A stretch of 64,000 nucleotides of DNA from Olleya marilimosa CAM030 (GCF_000518485.1 NZ_KI912443.1:62001-126000), one strand, 5' to 3'; numbered from the stretch's first letter, positions 6,967 to 15,346 are shown. Made by a program: numbers and translations. The notes: generated by a model not told the origin, from the letters alone.

Positions 6967-8784
6967 ATGGGATTAGTCACTGCAAAAGAAGTTTCAAAAG
7001 CTATAAAACTTGATAAATACGGGTTTTTAGGGACTTTTGTTGGTTGGTTATTAATGAAAGTTTTAAAGATATCTACTTTAAATAAAATCTATAATCGTAA
7101 TAAACATTTATCACATTTAGAATTTTTAAACGGAATTTTAGATGAGTTTCAAATTAAATTTGAAATTCCTGAAGAAGATTTAAAACGTTTACCAAAAGAT
7201 GGCGCATACATTACAGTATCTAATCATCCTTTAGGTGGAATTGATGGCATATTACTTTTAAAATTAATGCTAGAGCAACGCGAAGATTTTAAAATAATTG
7301 CTAACTTTTTACTTCATCGCATAGAACCAATGAAGCCATACATAATGCCTGTTAATCCTTTTGAAGATAGGAAAGATGTAAAGTCTAGTATTGCAGGTTT
7401 TAAAAGTGCAATTTCACATTTACGCGATGGTCATCCTTTAGGGATTTTTCCAGCAGGAGAAGTCTCTACTTACAGAGACGGAAAATTAGTAGTGGACAGA
7501 CCTTGGGAAGAAACAGCTATGAAGTTAGTCCAAAAAGCTAATGTGCCTGTAGTGCCAATATACTTTCATGCTAATAATAGCAAGTTGTTTTATAAATTAT
7601 CTAAGATTAGCGATATTTTTAGGACTGCAAAATTGCCATCAGAGTTATTGACTCAAAAACGAAGAGTAATAAAGGTTAGAATAGGTAAGCCTATATCAGT
7701 TAATGATCAAGCCGAACATGAATCGCTTTCTGATTTTTCAGAGTTTATTAGAAGAAAAACCTACATGCTTTCTAATGCATTTGAGCCAAAAGAAAAAATA
7801 ATAGATACCATTTCCTCTAGCTTAAAATCTCCAAAATCTGTAAAAGCTCCTAAACAAATTGTGACACCTGTTAGTCAGCAGGCTATGATTACTGAGGTTG
7901 ATGCTTTAAGACAGCAGGATTGCAAATTGTTAACTAGTAAAAATTACGAAGTCTTTTTGGCTACTGCCGAAAACATGCCAAACCTGCTACGTGAAATTGG
8001 TCGTTTAAGAGAAATAACTTTTAGAGAAGTAGGAGAAGGAACAAACGAACCTATAGATCTAGATCAATTTGATAACTATTACCACCATTTATTTTTATGG
8101 GATAGTGAGGCTAATGTTTTAGCAGGAGCCTACAGGATGGGATTAGGATCTCAGATTTTTGCCAACTATGGTATTAACGGATTCTATTTACAAGATTTAT
8201 TTGGTTTTGAACCGGAATTATATAAAATGATGAGTGAGTCCATTGAAATGGGACGAGCTTTTATTATTAAAGAGTATCAGCAAAAACCAATGCCTTTATT
8301 TTTACTATGGAAAGGTATTGTACATACTACGTTACGTCATCCTGAGCATAAGTTTTTAATTGGAGGTGTTAGTATCAGTAATCAGTTTTCAGAATTTTCT
8401 AAATCGTTAATGATTGAGTTTATGAAGTCTCATTATTACGATCCTTATGTAGCACAATACGTGCATCCTAAAAAGGAATTTAAAGTAAAACTTAAAGACG
8501 CTGATAAGGACTTTGTTTTTGACGCAACTGAAGCCGATTTAAATAAGTTTGATAAAATTATAGACGAGATTGAACCAGGAGCATTAAGATTGCCAGTACT
8601 ACTTAAAAAGTACATTAAACAAAATGCACGTTTAGTGGCTTTTAATGTTGATCCATTATTTAATAATGCTGTCGATGGTTTAATGTATATTAAAATTGAG
8701 GATTTACCAGAAAGTACTGTTAGACCTGTTATGGAAGAATTTCAAGCAGAATTAGAGCGTAAAGTTACCGAGCAAAATGAGTAA
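6967..8784 (+). CDS. Bifunctional aminolipid acyltransferase, OlsF/GlsF type
   Basis: The 605-residue protein joins two acyltransferase domains. Residues about 60-260 are a PlsC-like O-acyltransferase: SNHPLGGIDG (His87, Asp93; the H-x5-D spacing is usual for this subgroup) and the FPAGEVS motif near 165. Residues about 330-560 resemble the OlsB/hemolysin-like GNAT N-acyltransferase, with LREITFREVGEG and a SIEMGRAFI segment. In ornithine and glycine lipid synthesis, the N-acyltransferase makes the lyso-lipid and the O-acyltransferase completes it. Fused OlsF enzymes are known from Serratia and Flavobacterium. Whether ornithine or glycine is used here cannot be read from the sequence. The stop overlaps the next gene by 8 bp. 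Confidence 0.85.
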   Translation: MGLVTAKEVSKAIKLDKYGFLGTFVGWLLMKVLKISTLNKIYNRNKHLSHLEFLNGILDEFQIKFEIPEEDLKRLPKDGAYITVSNHPLGGIDGILLLKLMLEQREDFKIIANFLLHRIEPMKPYIMPVNPFEDRKDVKSSIAGFKSAISHLRDGHPLGIFPAGEVSTYRDGKLVVDRPWEETAMKLVQKANVPVVPIYFHANNSKLFYKLSKISDIFRTAKLPSELLTQKRRVIKVRIGKPISVNDQAEHESLSDFSEFIRRKTYMLSNAFEPKEKIIDTISSSLKSPKSVKAPKQIVTPVSQQAMITEVDALRQQDCKLLTSKNYEVFLATAENMPNLLREIGRLREITFREVGEGTNEPIDLDQFDNYYHHLFLWDSEANVLAGAYRMGLGSQIFANYGINGFYLQDLFGFEPELYKMMSESIEMGRAFIIKEYQQKPMPLFLLWKGIVHTTLRHPEHKFLIGGVSISNQFSEFSKSLMIEFMKSHYYDPYVAQYVHPKKEFKVKLKDADKDFVFDATEADLNKFDKIIDEIEPGALRLPVLLKKYIKQNARLVAFNVDPLFNNAVDGLMYIKIEDLPESTVRPVMEEFQAELERKVTEQNE

Positions 8785-9811
8785 CAAATTAGTAATCCTA
8801 ATTGCTTTTTTTGTTAGTACGCTAACATTTGCACAAACCTATTCTGGTACTGTCCAAGACGCAGAAACAAATCAATTGTTATCTAGTGTTACCGTTTATT
8901 TTGATGGAACAACCATTGGAGTAATTACAGATCTTGATGGTAATTTTTCTATTACCACACAAAACACCATAAACGCACCATTAGTAATTAGTTATATTGG
9001 TTACCAAACGCTTATAATTGATAAAAAAACGCTTCTAAATAATCCTATAATAAAGCTTAAACCACAAACTACAGATTTAGAGGAGATAGTATTGACTGAT
9101 GATGATTGGTCAAGAGAAAAAAAAATAGAATACTTTAAACGCGAGTTTTTAGGACAGTCAATCCATAGCAAAGATTGTAAGATTATAAACCTGGATAATA
9201 TTAGATTTAGATATAGCAAAGTAGATCAAACTATGTACGCTATGGCAGATCAACCTATAGTTGTAATCAATAAGTATTTAGGTTATAAAGTCGAGTATAA
9301 CTTAGTTGATTTTGAAATCATGTTCCGTACATCAGCTGCTGGATTTGACTATGTTAAAGAAGTATTTTACAGTGGTACTAGTGTTTTTACTGAATTAAAT
9401 AAAAAAGTAAAAAAACGTAATCTTAAAAACCGAAGCTTTGTTTACAAGACCTCATTATTATATTTTATGAGAAGTCTGGCTGCAAGTAATCTTAGGGAAA
9501 ATGGATTTAAGTTATTTAAAAAAGAGGATGAAAAATCTTCCGATCCATTATTTGAAACCATTCAAGAAGCAGTTTTTAAAACTGAAAAAACAGAACAAAA
9601 CACTACAAAAGTCTCCTTTTTAGACGCCAATAAAGTCGTGGTTAGTTTTGATAATTTAGAACAAGCCTTTTTATTGCCAAACTCTGAGGATAAAACATTT
9701 TATATAGATAGTTTTGGTATTCACTTTCCTATTGACAATGTTTTATTTGGAGGTCTATTTGGACAAGATAGATTGGTAAATATGTTACCATCGGATTATA
9801 ATTTACAATAA
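8777..9811 (+). CDS. Secreted CarboxypepD_reg-like domain protein
   Basis: A signal peptide (residues 1-19, ending TLTFAQ) is followed by a CarboxypepD_reg-like beta-sandwich (about 22-95) with GTVQDAETNQLL, ITDLDGNFSI and SYIGYQT signatures. These domains begin many Bacteroidota TonB receptors, but here no plug or barrel follows. The remaining 250 residues have no motif I recognise. Similar proteins are common in flavobacteria and presumed periplasmic or outer-membrane-associated. The gene overlaps the aminolipid acyltransferase by 8 bp, so it is probably cotranscribed. A role in envelope maintenance is only contextual. Confidence 0.8.
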   Translation: MSNKLVILIAFFVSTLTFAQTYSGTVQDAETNQLLSSVTVYFDGTTIGVITDLDGNFSITTQNTINAPLVISYIGYQTLIIDKKTLLNNPIIKLKPQTTDLEEIVLTDDDWSREKKIEYFKREFLGQSIHSKDCKIINLDNIRFRYSKVDQTMYAMADQPIVVINKYLGYKVEYNLVDFEIMFRTSAAGFDYVKEVFYSGTSVFTELNKKVKKRNLKNRSFVYKTSLLYFMRSLAASNLRENGFKLFKKEDEKSSDPLFETIQEAVFKTEKTEQNTTKVSFLDANKVVVSFDNLEQAFLLPNSEDKTFYIDSFGIHFPIDNVLFGGLFGQDRLVNMLPSDYNLQ

Positions 9812-9814
9812 CTA

Positions 9815-10141
9815 TTACTTATTGCAATTTACCTGAGTCTTTACAAAAAAGTCATTTACTACACGTCTGCATTCGTTTAATTGATCCATATCAATTGAGT
9901 AAAACAGGTTTTTACCTTTTACTTTTTGTTTAAGTAACCCAATTTTTCTAATCTCACCAAGATGTTGAGAGATGGTTGGTTGGGATAATCCTGTGCTTTC
10001 TACAAGCGCATTACAATTACAATTCTTGTTTTCGCTTATGTGTTGTATTATGGCAATTCTAGCAGGATGACCCAATACTTTTGTAATAGTTGCTACTTGA
10101 TTTTGAGACGTATTAAACAGTTGTTTTTTTGAAAACCCCAT
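9815..10141 (-). CDS. ArsR/SmtB family winged-helix repressor
   Basis: The 108-residue protein has the ArsR winged-helix fold: a helix with VLGHPARIAIIQHI, the recognition segment STGLSQPTISQHLGEI (about 48-63) and a wing with VKGKNLFYSID. A Cys-x-Cys pair (NCNCNALV, about 40-47) occupies the place of the ELCVCDL metal/arsenite sensor of classical ArsR, so thiol or metal sensing is possible. The ATG at 10141 is chosen. The longer open frame runs through a perfect palindrome (10172-10189) that is probably its own operator. No arsenic, efflux or metal gene is adjacent, so the target regulon is unknown. It converges on the previous gene with a 3-bp gap. Confidence 0.88.
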   Translation of the reverse strand: MGFSKKQLFNTSQNQVATITKVLGHPARIAIIQHISENKNCNCNALVESTGLSQPTISQHLGEIRKIGLLKQKVKGKNLFYSIDMDQLNECRRVVNDFFVKTQVNCNK

Positions 10142-10171
10142 AGTTAATGTATTATTAATATTACTATTAAA

Positions 10172-10189
10172 GTGATATTGCAATATCAC
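10172..10189. promoter_or_regulatory. Perfect 18-bp palindrome, probable ArsR operator
   Basis: GTGATATTGCAATATCAC is a perfect inverted repeat with no spacer, 31 bp upstream of the ArsR start. Size, AT-rich centre and position fit an ArsR-family dimer site, suggesting autoregulation. Confidence 0.65.
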
Positions 10190-10205
10190 AATGATAAATC
10201 TACAT

Positions 10206-10237
10206 AAAAAACCAAAATCAAGCAAGACTTTGGTTTT
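10206..10237 (-). terminator. Leftward terminator after the LEA-like gene
   Basis: On the minus strand AAAACCAAA and TTTGGTTTT form a 9-bp stem with a 12-base loop, followed by a T run. It lies 19 bp beyond the LEA-like stop codon and 17 bp before the ArsR palindrome, insulating the two. Confidence 0.65.
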
Positions 10238-10255
10238 AAATTTGATTTTTTTAAA

Positions 10256-10798
10256 TTATTTACCAAATAACCTTTGGAAAAAGTTTTTAGTTTTTTTAGT
10301 CGTTTCCTCTATAACTTCTTTAGCATCTTCTGCCAAATCTTCTAGTTTATCACCTGCTTCGTCTGCAAATTTTGAAGCTTTTTCTTTGGCGTCATCTAGC
10401 ATCTCTTTTGCATCCTCGTTAATAAATTCAGTTGCTTTAGCTTTAGCTTTTTGATACGTTTCTTTAGCATCATCTGACAACTCGTCAAATTTTTCTCCTG
10501 CTTCTTTAGCTAATTTTGATGCTTTGTCTTTAGCGTCGTCCATAAACTCTTTTGCATCTTCGTTTATAAATTCTGTCGCTTTAGCTTTTGCTTTCTCAAA
10601 CGTTTCTTTGGCATCCTCTTTTAGATCTTCAAACTTAGACTCTGCTTTGTCTACAACTTCTGTAGTCTTTTCTTTAACAGCTTGAAGTGTTTCTTCAGAG
10701 GTTTCCTTAACATCTTCAGAGACGTTGTTTGCAGTGTCTTCTATATTGTTTATAGTTTCTTCTGCATTATTTTCAATATTTTTGTGTTCTTCATTCAT
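10256..10798 (-). CDS. LEA/apolipoprotein-like amphipathic helical repeat protein
   Basis: The 180-residue protein is rich in Lys, Glu, Asp and Ala, with no Cys or Trp and almost no hydrophobic core. It reads as 11-residue amphipathic helical repeats such as AKEFMDDAKDKASKLAKEAG, the pattern of group-3 LEA and YtxH-like stress proteins. Residues 63-110 and 111-158 are a tandem duplication (35 of 48 identical). The C-terminus ends KKTKNFFQRLFGK, a basic aromatic tail that could bind membranes. There is no signal peptide or membrane segment. A role in protecting membranes or proteins from desiccation, freezing or osmotic stress is an inference from composition. It has its own terminator. Confidence 0.7.
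   Translation of the reverse strand: MNEEHKNIENNAEETINNIEDTANNVSEDVKETSEETLQAVKEKTTEVVDKAESKFEDLKEDAKETFEKAKAKATEFINEDAKEFMDDAKDKASKLAKEAGEKFDELSDDAKETYQKAKAKATEFINEDAKEMLDDAKEKASKFADEAGDKLEDLAEDAKEVIEETTKKTKNFFQRLFGK
10325..10612 (-). repeat. In-frame tandem duplication of a 48-codon unit
   Basis: Two adjacent 144-bp units (10469-10612 and 10325-10468) encode 48-residue helical repeats with 35 identical positions. KAKAKATEFINEDAKE is fully conserved. The exact codon-multiple length preserves the reading frame and the 11-residue phase. Confidence 0.75.
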
Positions 10799-10849
10799 GA
10801 TTTATCGATGTTATTTTTCTGAATGCTAATATATTACAATAATAAATGA

Positions 10850-11239
10850 TTATTCTAAAAATGTTTTATCTATAGGTTCCCAAAGTTCAATTTTATTACC
10901 ATCATTATCCAAAATCCAACCAAATTTTCCGTAGCTATATTCTTCAATTTCTCCAAGTACAGTAACGCCTTCTTCTTTCAAAACAGTTATTAATTCTGTT
11001 AAGTTTTCTACACGATAATTAAACATAAAGTCTTTTTTTGAAGGTTCAAAATGCTTACTGTCTTCTTTAAATGGACTCCATTGTGTGGAGCAGTCATTAC
11101 CATCTTTGTCTTTCCACCAAAAGGTTGAACCATAATCATCGGTATTAAAGCCTAAATGCTTTTGGTACCAATCCTTTGATGCTTTTGGGTCTTTGGTTTT
11201 AAAAAATAGACCTCCAATTCCTGTGACGCGTTTTTTCAT
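10850..11239 (-). CDS. VOC family (glyoxalase/bleomycin resistance-like) protein
   Basis: This 129-residue protein is a single VOC module of paired beta-alpha-beta-beta-beta units. It begins with ITGIGGLFFKTKDPKASKDWY-type sequence and ends DNDGNKIELWEP, the usual terminal strand with a Glu ligand position. The His ligand typical of glyoxalase I is not obvious, so enzymatic activity cannot be assigned. Its start overlaps the stop of the DUF1801 gene by four bases (ATGA), so the two are translationally coupled. Confidence 0.85.
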   Translation of the reverse strand: MKKRVTGIGGLFFKTKDPKASKDWYQKHLGFNTDDYGSTFWWKDKDGNDCSTQWSPFKEDSKHFEPSKKDFMFNYRVENLTELITVLKEEGVTVLGEIEEYSYGKFGWILDNDGNKIELWEPIDKTFLE

Positions 11240-11697
11240 TTTTTTAATTTTAATACAGATTCATAAATTGTTATCCATTCCTGAACACTCATTTTACCTA
11301 ATAACTCCTCAATTAAATCATAAGGGATGTCATCCATTTTTTTTAATCTGATACAACTTTTACCCATGTCTAATTTGTATTTACAATGTTTTGGGTATTC
11401 TGTAACAAACCAATCGTATAATTCCTTTTTTGCATATAAACCAGAATGATATATGGCTATAAAATTTTTTTGAGAAGCTACATTAATAAAAGGTAAAGGC
11501 GGAAACGGTTTGCAATGGTAACCTGCTGGATATATAGATTTTGGTACATAATAAGCAAGCATACTATAACCCATTCCTGCTTCTAAGCCTTTTGGCATGT
11601 GTTTTACTATTAAATTATGTAGTTTAGTTATAGGTGCTTTTCTATCCTCTGGAAGTTGATTGATGTAGTCTTCTGGTGTTTTTGCGGTTGAGGTCAT
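11236..11697 (-). CDS. DUF1801 (YdhG-like) family protein
   Basis: The 153-residue cytosolic protein matches DUF1801: the N-terminal PEDYINQLPEDRKAPITKLHNLI helix, the YSMLAYYVP and INVASQKNFIAIYHSGLY strands, and the CIRLKKMDDIPYDLIEELL segment near residue 115-133. The fold is frataxin-like (CyaY-related), but the function of the family is not established. It overlaps the downstream VOC gene by 4 bp. An operon with the hydroxyacid dehydrogenase gene upstream is possible (25-bp gap). Confidence 0.85.
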   Translation of the reverse strand: MTSTAKTPEDYINQLPEDRKAPITKLHNLIVKHMPKGLEAGMGYSMLAYYVPKSIYPAGYHCKPFPPLPFINVASQKNFIAIYHSGLYAKKELYDWFVTEYPKHCKYKLDMGKSCIRLKKMDDIPYDLIEELLGKMSVQEWITIYESVLKLKK

Positions 11698-11722
11698 TAG
11701 GTTTAATTTTATTTTTATGTAA

Positions 11723-12661
11723 CTAGATAAACTGTGATTTAATTTTATCTACTATTGTTTGTGCTAGTTTTTCTTTACTTTCTATGGTCCATCCAGCTAC
11801 GTGTGGTGATAAAATGACATTGTCTGCATTAATTAAATATTTGAAGGCTTCTGGCATTTTATTATCGGTAAAAAGGTTTTCGAATGATGACTTTTCATAT
11901 TCTAAAACATCTAATCCTGCACCTAATATTTGTCCTGTTTTTAAGGCGTTAACTAAATCTGATGTTACTACACTTTTTCCTCTTGCTGTATTTATTAACC
12001 AAAACGGTTTTTTAAAACCGTTTATAAACTTAGCATTAACCATATTAATAGTGGATGGTGTTTCTGGAGTATGTAAACTTAATACGTCTGCTTGATCTTG
12101 CAATTGTGATAAAGTGACTTGTGTAGCGTTAGCATCTGCTACGTTTGGTTTTAGATCATAACACAAGACCTTAACGTCAAAGCCACGTAGTTTTTTTGCA
12201 AAGGCTTTTCCCATATTACCGTAACCAATTAAGCCAACGGTTTTACCATCTAGTTCTAATCCACGATTGTCTTCGCGTAACCATTTGCCTTCTCTAACTT
12301 CTTTGTCGCCTTTATTAAGCTTGTTAAATAGACTTAATAGCATTGCTAAACTATGCTCTCCTACAGCATTGCGATTACCTTCTGGTGCAGCAATTAAAGC
12401 TATGCCTTTACTTTGTGCGTAGTCACAATCTATGTTTTCTAAACCTGCACCAACACGTCCTATAAATTTTAGGTTGGTTGCTGCATCTAAAAAAGTTTTG
12501 TCAATACTAAATCGGCTTCGTATTATAAAACCATCGTATTGATTTATTTTTTGTTGAATATCTGCTTTAGTTGATGTGTAATCTTCATGATTAGTAAAGC
12601 CCAAATCGTTAAGCTGATTAATTAGCAATGGATGATTGGAGTCAAGGTGTAATATTTTCAT
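11723..12661 (-). CDS. D-isomer-specific 2-hydroxyacid dehydrogenase, phosphoglycerate dehydrogenase-like
   Basis: The 312-residue NAD-dependent enzyme has the Rossmann motif GLIGYGNMGKAFA (about 142-154). The catalytic set is present: Arg in NTARGKSVV (about 226), a Glu in the GLDVLEYE region and the His in LSPHVAGWT (about 285). The substrate-loop segment RVGAGLENID is typical of D-3-phosphoglycerate dehydrogenases, which start serine synthesis. No C-terminal ACT domain is present and serC is not adjacent, so another 2-keto acid substrate remains possible. Dispersed repeat copy B lies in its upstream region. Confidence 0.85.
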   Translation of the reverse strand: MKILHLDSNHPLLINQLNDLGFTNHEDYTSTKADIQQKINQYDGFIIRSRFSIDKTFLDAATNLKFIGRVGAGLENIDCDYAQSKGIALIAAPEGNRNAVGEHSLAMLLSLFNKLNKGDKEVREGKWLREDNRGLELDGKTVGLIGYGNMGKAFAKKLRGFDVKVLCYDLKPNVADANATQVTLSQLQDQADVLSLHTPETPSTINMVNAKFINGFKKPFWLINTARGKSVVTSDLVNALKTGQILGAGLDVLEYEKSSFENLFTDNKMPEAFKYLINADNVILSPHVAGWTIESKEKLAQTIVDKIKSQFI

Positions 12662-12716
12662 TTATTAGAGACTGTCTAAATGTGTTAAACAATTTTAATA
12701 AAAGTAATGTTTTTAT

Positions 12717-12809
12717 GCGTTAGTGGTAGCAGTGACATCCTTTTTTTTGCTGCCATATATGGCAAAAAAAAGATATAACGGATGACACGACCTTTAGGTA
12801 ACGCCCAAA
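12717..12809 (+). repeat. Dispersed flavobacterial intergenic repeat, copy B
   Basis: The element runs from GCGTTAGTGGTAGCAG to GGTAACGCCCAAA. The ends GCGTTA/TAACGC are complementary. Internally, CATCC pairs with GGATG, an 8-T run pairs with an 8-A run, and the tip is a perfect GCCATATATGGC palindrome. A small ACCT/AGGT hairpin precedes the right end. It follows the mgtE stop codon by 4 bp (mgtE reads leftward) and occupies the mgtE-hydroxyacid dehydrogenase gap, so it would form the 3' end of mgtE RNA. Confidence 0.65.
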
Positions 12810-12813
12810 TTAT

Positions 12814-14184
12814 TTAAAATCCTAAGATTGATTTTGCAATGATAAAGTACAGTAAAATACCAAAGACGTCGTTACTTGTTGTTATAAATGGTCCTGTTGC
12901 TACTGCTGGATCTATGCCTCTTTTATCTAAAAATATTGGGATAAATGTACCAATTAATGCTGCCATTATAATTACAGCAACTAAGGCTATTGCTATGGTT
13001 ATTGAAATTATATAGGGTGTTTTAAATGCAAAATGTGTTACTGCTATAGCGACTAAGGCTAGTGCTAAACCGTTTACTAATCCTAAGATAGACTCTTTAA
13101 ACAAACGTTTTATGATGTTGCCATCTATACTGTTGTTGGCTAATCCTTGAACTACAATTGCAGAGGATTGTACACCAACATTACCTGCTGTTGCTTGTAT
13201 TAATGGGACAAAACTTAGTAGGATTATAAACTCACCCATGGATCCATTAAATCCTTCGATGATGCTGGCTGCACCAAGTCCGCCAAACATACCAATTAGT
13301 AACCATGGTAATCGTGCTTTGGTTAATTTAAGGATGCTATCATCTGCTTCTACATCTTGCGATATACCAGCTGCCATTTGATAATCTTTGTCTGCTTCTT
13401 CACGAATAACATCAACGATATCATCAATGGTAATACGTCCTAAAAGTGTTTTGTTTTGGTCCACAACAGGAATTGCTTCTAGGTCATACTTTTGCATGAT
13501 TTTTGCGACTTCCTCTACATCTTCTTCCACGTACACATAGTCCACATTGCTGTTGGCTAATTCTGCTATTTTTTGATCACTTTTTGCTGTTAATAAGTCT
13601 TTTAACGACAGTCGACCTAATAGTTTTTCTTGTTTGTCTACAACGTAAATAGAGTGTACGCGACTAACGTGTTGCGCTTGTCCACGAATACGACGCAGAC
13701 AGCCTGCTACTGTCCAAGTTTCGTAAACCTTGACAAGCTCTTTTGCCATTAAACCACCAGCTGTATCCTCGTCGTAGGCTAATAATTCTTGTATTTCGGC
13801 TTTGTGCTCTTGGTCTTCTATTTGCGATATTACTTCTGCTTGACGCTCTTCTGGAAGCTCTGCAATGATATCTGCAGCATCATCTGTATCAAGTTCTTCA
13901 ATTTCTTCAGCAATTTCTTTAGCCGACAGATTTTTTAAAACCTTTTCACGATTGTCCTCATCTAACTCCATTAGGACATCAGATGTGGTTTCTGAATCTA
14001 GAAGCTTGATAACATACATAGCCTCTTCTAGATTTACTTCATCTAAGATTTCGGCAATATCTGCATAGTGAAACTCTTCTAAAAGCGTTTTAAGTGCTTT
14101 ATCGTTTTTTTGTTCGATAAGTAACTCTACTTGCTCAATAAGTGCGTCTGTAAGCTGAAATTGTATGTTTTGATTGTCTTCCAC
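12814..14184 (-). CDS. mgtE: Magnesium transporter MgtE
   Basis: This is a 456-residue inner-membrane Mg2+ channel. The N-terminal helical MgtE_N superhelix (about 20-130) contains repeated acidic turns (ELDTDDAADIIAELPEER). A CBS pair follows (about 135-255; YDEDTAGGLMA opens it). Five membrane helices then span about 285-455 with the signature PLIQATAGNVGVQSSAIVVQG. The N and CBS domains sense cytosolic Mg2+ and gate the pore. No ATG is available: GTG at 14184 is chosen, with TTG one codon earlier as the alternative. It begins 7 bp after the rsmA stop, so it is cotranscribed with rsmA. Confidence 0.93.
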   Translation of the reverse strand: MEDNQNIQFQLTDALIEQVELLIEQKNDKALKTLLEEFHYADIAEILDEVNLEEAMYVIKLLDSETTSDVLMELDEDNREKVLKNLSAKEIAEEIEELDTDDAADIIAELPEERQAEVISQIEDQEHKAEIQELLAYDEDTAGGLMAKELVKVYETWTVAGCLRRIRGQAQHVSRVHSIYVVDKQEKLLGRLSLKDLLTAKSDQKIAELANSNVDYVYVEEDVEEVAKIMQKYDLEAIPVVDQNKTLLGRITIDDIVDVIREEADKDYQMAAGISQDVEADDSILKLTKARLPWLLIGMFGGLGAASIIEGFNGSMGEFIILLSFVPLIQATAGNVGVQSSAIVVQGLANNSIDGNIIKRLFKESILGLVNGLALALVAIAVTHFAFKTPYIISITIAIALVAVIIMAALIGTFIPIFLDKRGIDPAVATGPFITTSNDVFGILLYFIIAKSILGF

Positions 14185-14191
14185 CAAATAA

Positions 14192-14989
14192 TTATTTGTC
14201 GTTTTCGATTAGGCTAGTTAACTCTAAAAATTGTGCAACGCTAAGTTGCTCTGGACGTTTGTCAAAGATAGGGTTTGCTTTTAAATTATCTGACAATTCC
14301 ATTGTTTTTAAACTGTTACGAATGGTTTTGCGACGTTGCTGAAAAGCTTGTTTTACTACTCTGAAAAATAGTTTTTCGTCACATGGTAAACTATAATCTG
14401 CTTTACGTGTTAAACGTAGTACTCCAGAATCTACTCTAGGTGGTGGATTAAATACGGTTGGAGGAACTGTAAACAAGTATTCTGCATCATAAAACGCTTG
14501 AGTTAATACAGATAATATACCGTAAACCTTACTACCTTCTTTGGAGCAAATACGTTGTGCGACTTCTTTTTGAAACATACCAGAAAATTCTGGAATTTGA
14601 TCACGAAGCTCTAATGTTTTAAATACAATTTGAGTTGAAATATTATAAGGAAAGTTACCAATGATTGCAAAAGGTTGGTCCTTAAAAGTTTGGCTTAAGT
14701 CGTATTTTAAAAAATCTTTTTCAATGATTCTTGGCGCTAAATTTAGATAGTTGTTTTGTAGGTATTCTACACTTTCTGTATCTATTTCTATAACGTATGT
14801 TGTGATAGGTTTTTGTAGTAAGTATTTGGTTAAAACACCCATTCCTGGTCCAATCTCTAAGACGTTTTTATAACCATTTAAAGTTAATGCATCAGCAATG
14901 TCTTTAGCAATACCTTCGTCTTCAAGAAAGTGTTGTCCTAAGAATTTTTTTGCTTTAACTTGATGGTTGTTATGTTTTTGATGTGCCAT
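14192..14989 (-). CDS. rsmA: 16S rRNA (adenine1518-N6/adenine1519-N6)-dimethyltransferase
   Basis: The 265-residue enzyme (KsgA) dimethylates two adjacent adenines near the 3' end of 16S rRNA during 30S maturation. The N-terminal [15 protein letters not shown] motif, the SAM-binding motif [12 protein letters not shown] (about 40-51), and the catalytic motif GNFPYNIS (about 110-117) are intact. The C-terminal helical domain contains [13 protein letters not shown]. It heads the pair with mgtE, and DUF4286 is 30 bp upstream. The pairing rsmA-mgtE recurs in flavobacteria as far as I recall. Confidence 0.96.
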   Translation of the reverse strand: MAHQKHNNHQVKAKKFLGQHFLEDEGIAKDIADALTLNGYKNVLEIGPGMGVLTKYLLQKPITTYVIEIDTESVEYLQNNYLNLAPRIIEKDFLKYDLSQTFKDQPFAIIGNFPYNISTQIVFKTLELRDQIPEFSGMFQKEVAQRICSKEGSKVYGILSVLTQAFYDAEYLFTVPPTVFNPPPRVDSGVLRLTRKADYSLPCDEKLFFRVVKQAFQQRRKTIRNSLKTMELSDNLKANPIFDKRPEQLSVAQFLELTSLIENDK

Positions 14990-15019
14990 AAAATAGGTTG
15001 TTTTTCAGCTTAAGCTGAA

Positions 15020-15343
15020 TTATTTAAACGTTACCGAATACTCGTCCACAATTTGAAGCTCTGTTCTAAAGGCTAACATTTTGTCTGCAAATTTTTTAAG
15101 ACCTTCATTTCTAAGTTTGTCAGCGTCTTCTTTGTAATAGGCATCCAAAGCTTCTCTAGAATAAGATTTATATTGAATGGAATAGGTTTGTCCACCCATT
15201 TCTTCATCTACTAAAACCTTTGTAAGTGTTGCTTTTTCAAACTTACCAGTTGCTAACACTGTTGGTATGTGTTGCTTTATCCAGATTAACCACTCGTCGT
15301 GAGCACTGTCATCTATATTTACTGTGACGTTATATATGTACAT
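15020..15343 (-). CDS. DUF4286 family protein
   Basis: The 107-residue cytosolic protein matches DUF4286: an N-terminal YIYNVTVNIDDSAHDEWLIW strand-helix, the QTYSIQYKS strand and a YKEDADKLRNEGLKKFADKMLAF helix. The layout suggests a ferredoxin-like dimeric barrel. The function is unknown. It lies between a GNAT gene (3-bp gap) and rsmA (30-bp gap) on the same strand, so the genes are probably cotranscribed. Confidence 0.85.
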   Translation of the reverse strand: MYIYNVTVNIDDSAHDEWLIWIKQHIPTVLATGKFEKATLTKVLVDEEMGGQTYSIQYKSYSREALDAYYKEDADKLRNEGLKKFADKMLAFRTELQIVDEYSVTFK

Positions 15344-15346
15344 AGT

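Noticed and set aside
12002-12023. Palindrome AAACGGTTTT-TT-AAAACCGTTT
   Set aside because: It lies inside the hydroxyacid dehydrogenase coding sequence and encodes conserved-looking FINGFKKPFW, so it is probably a chance product of Lys/Phe codons.
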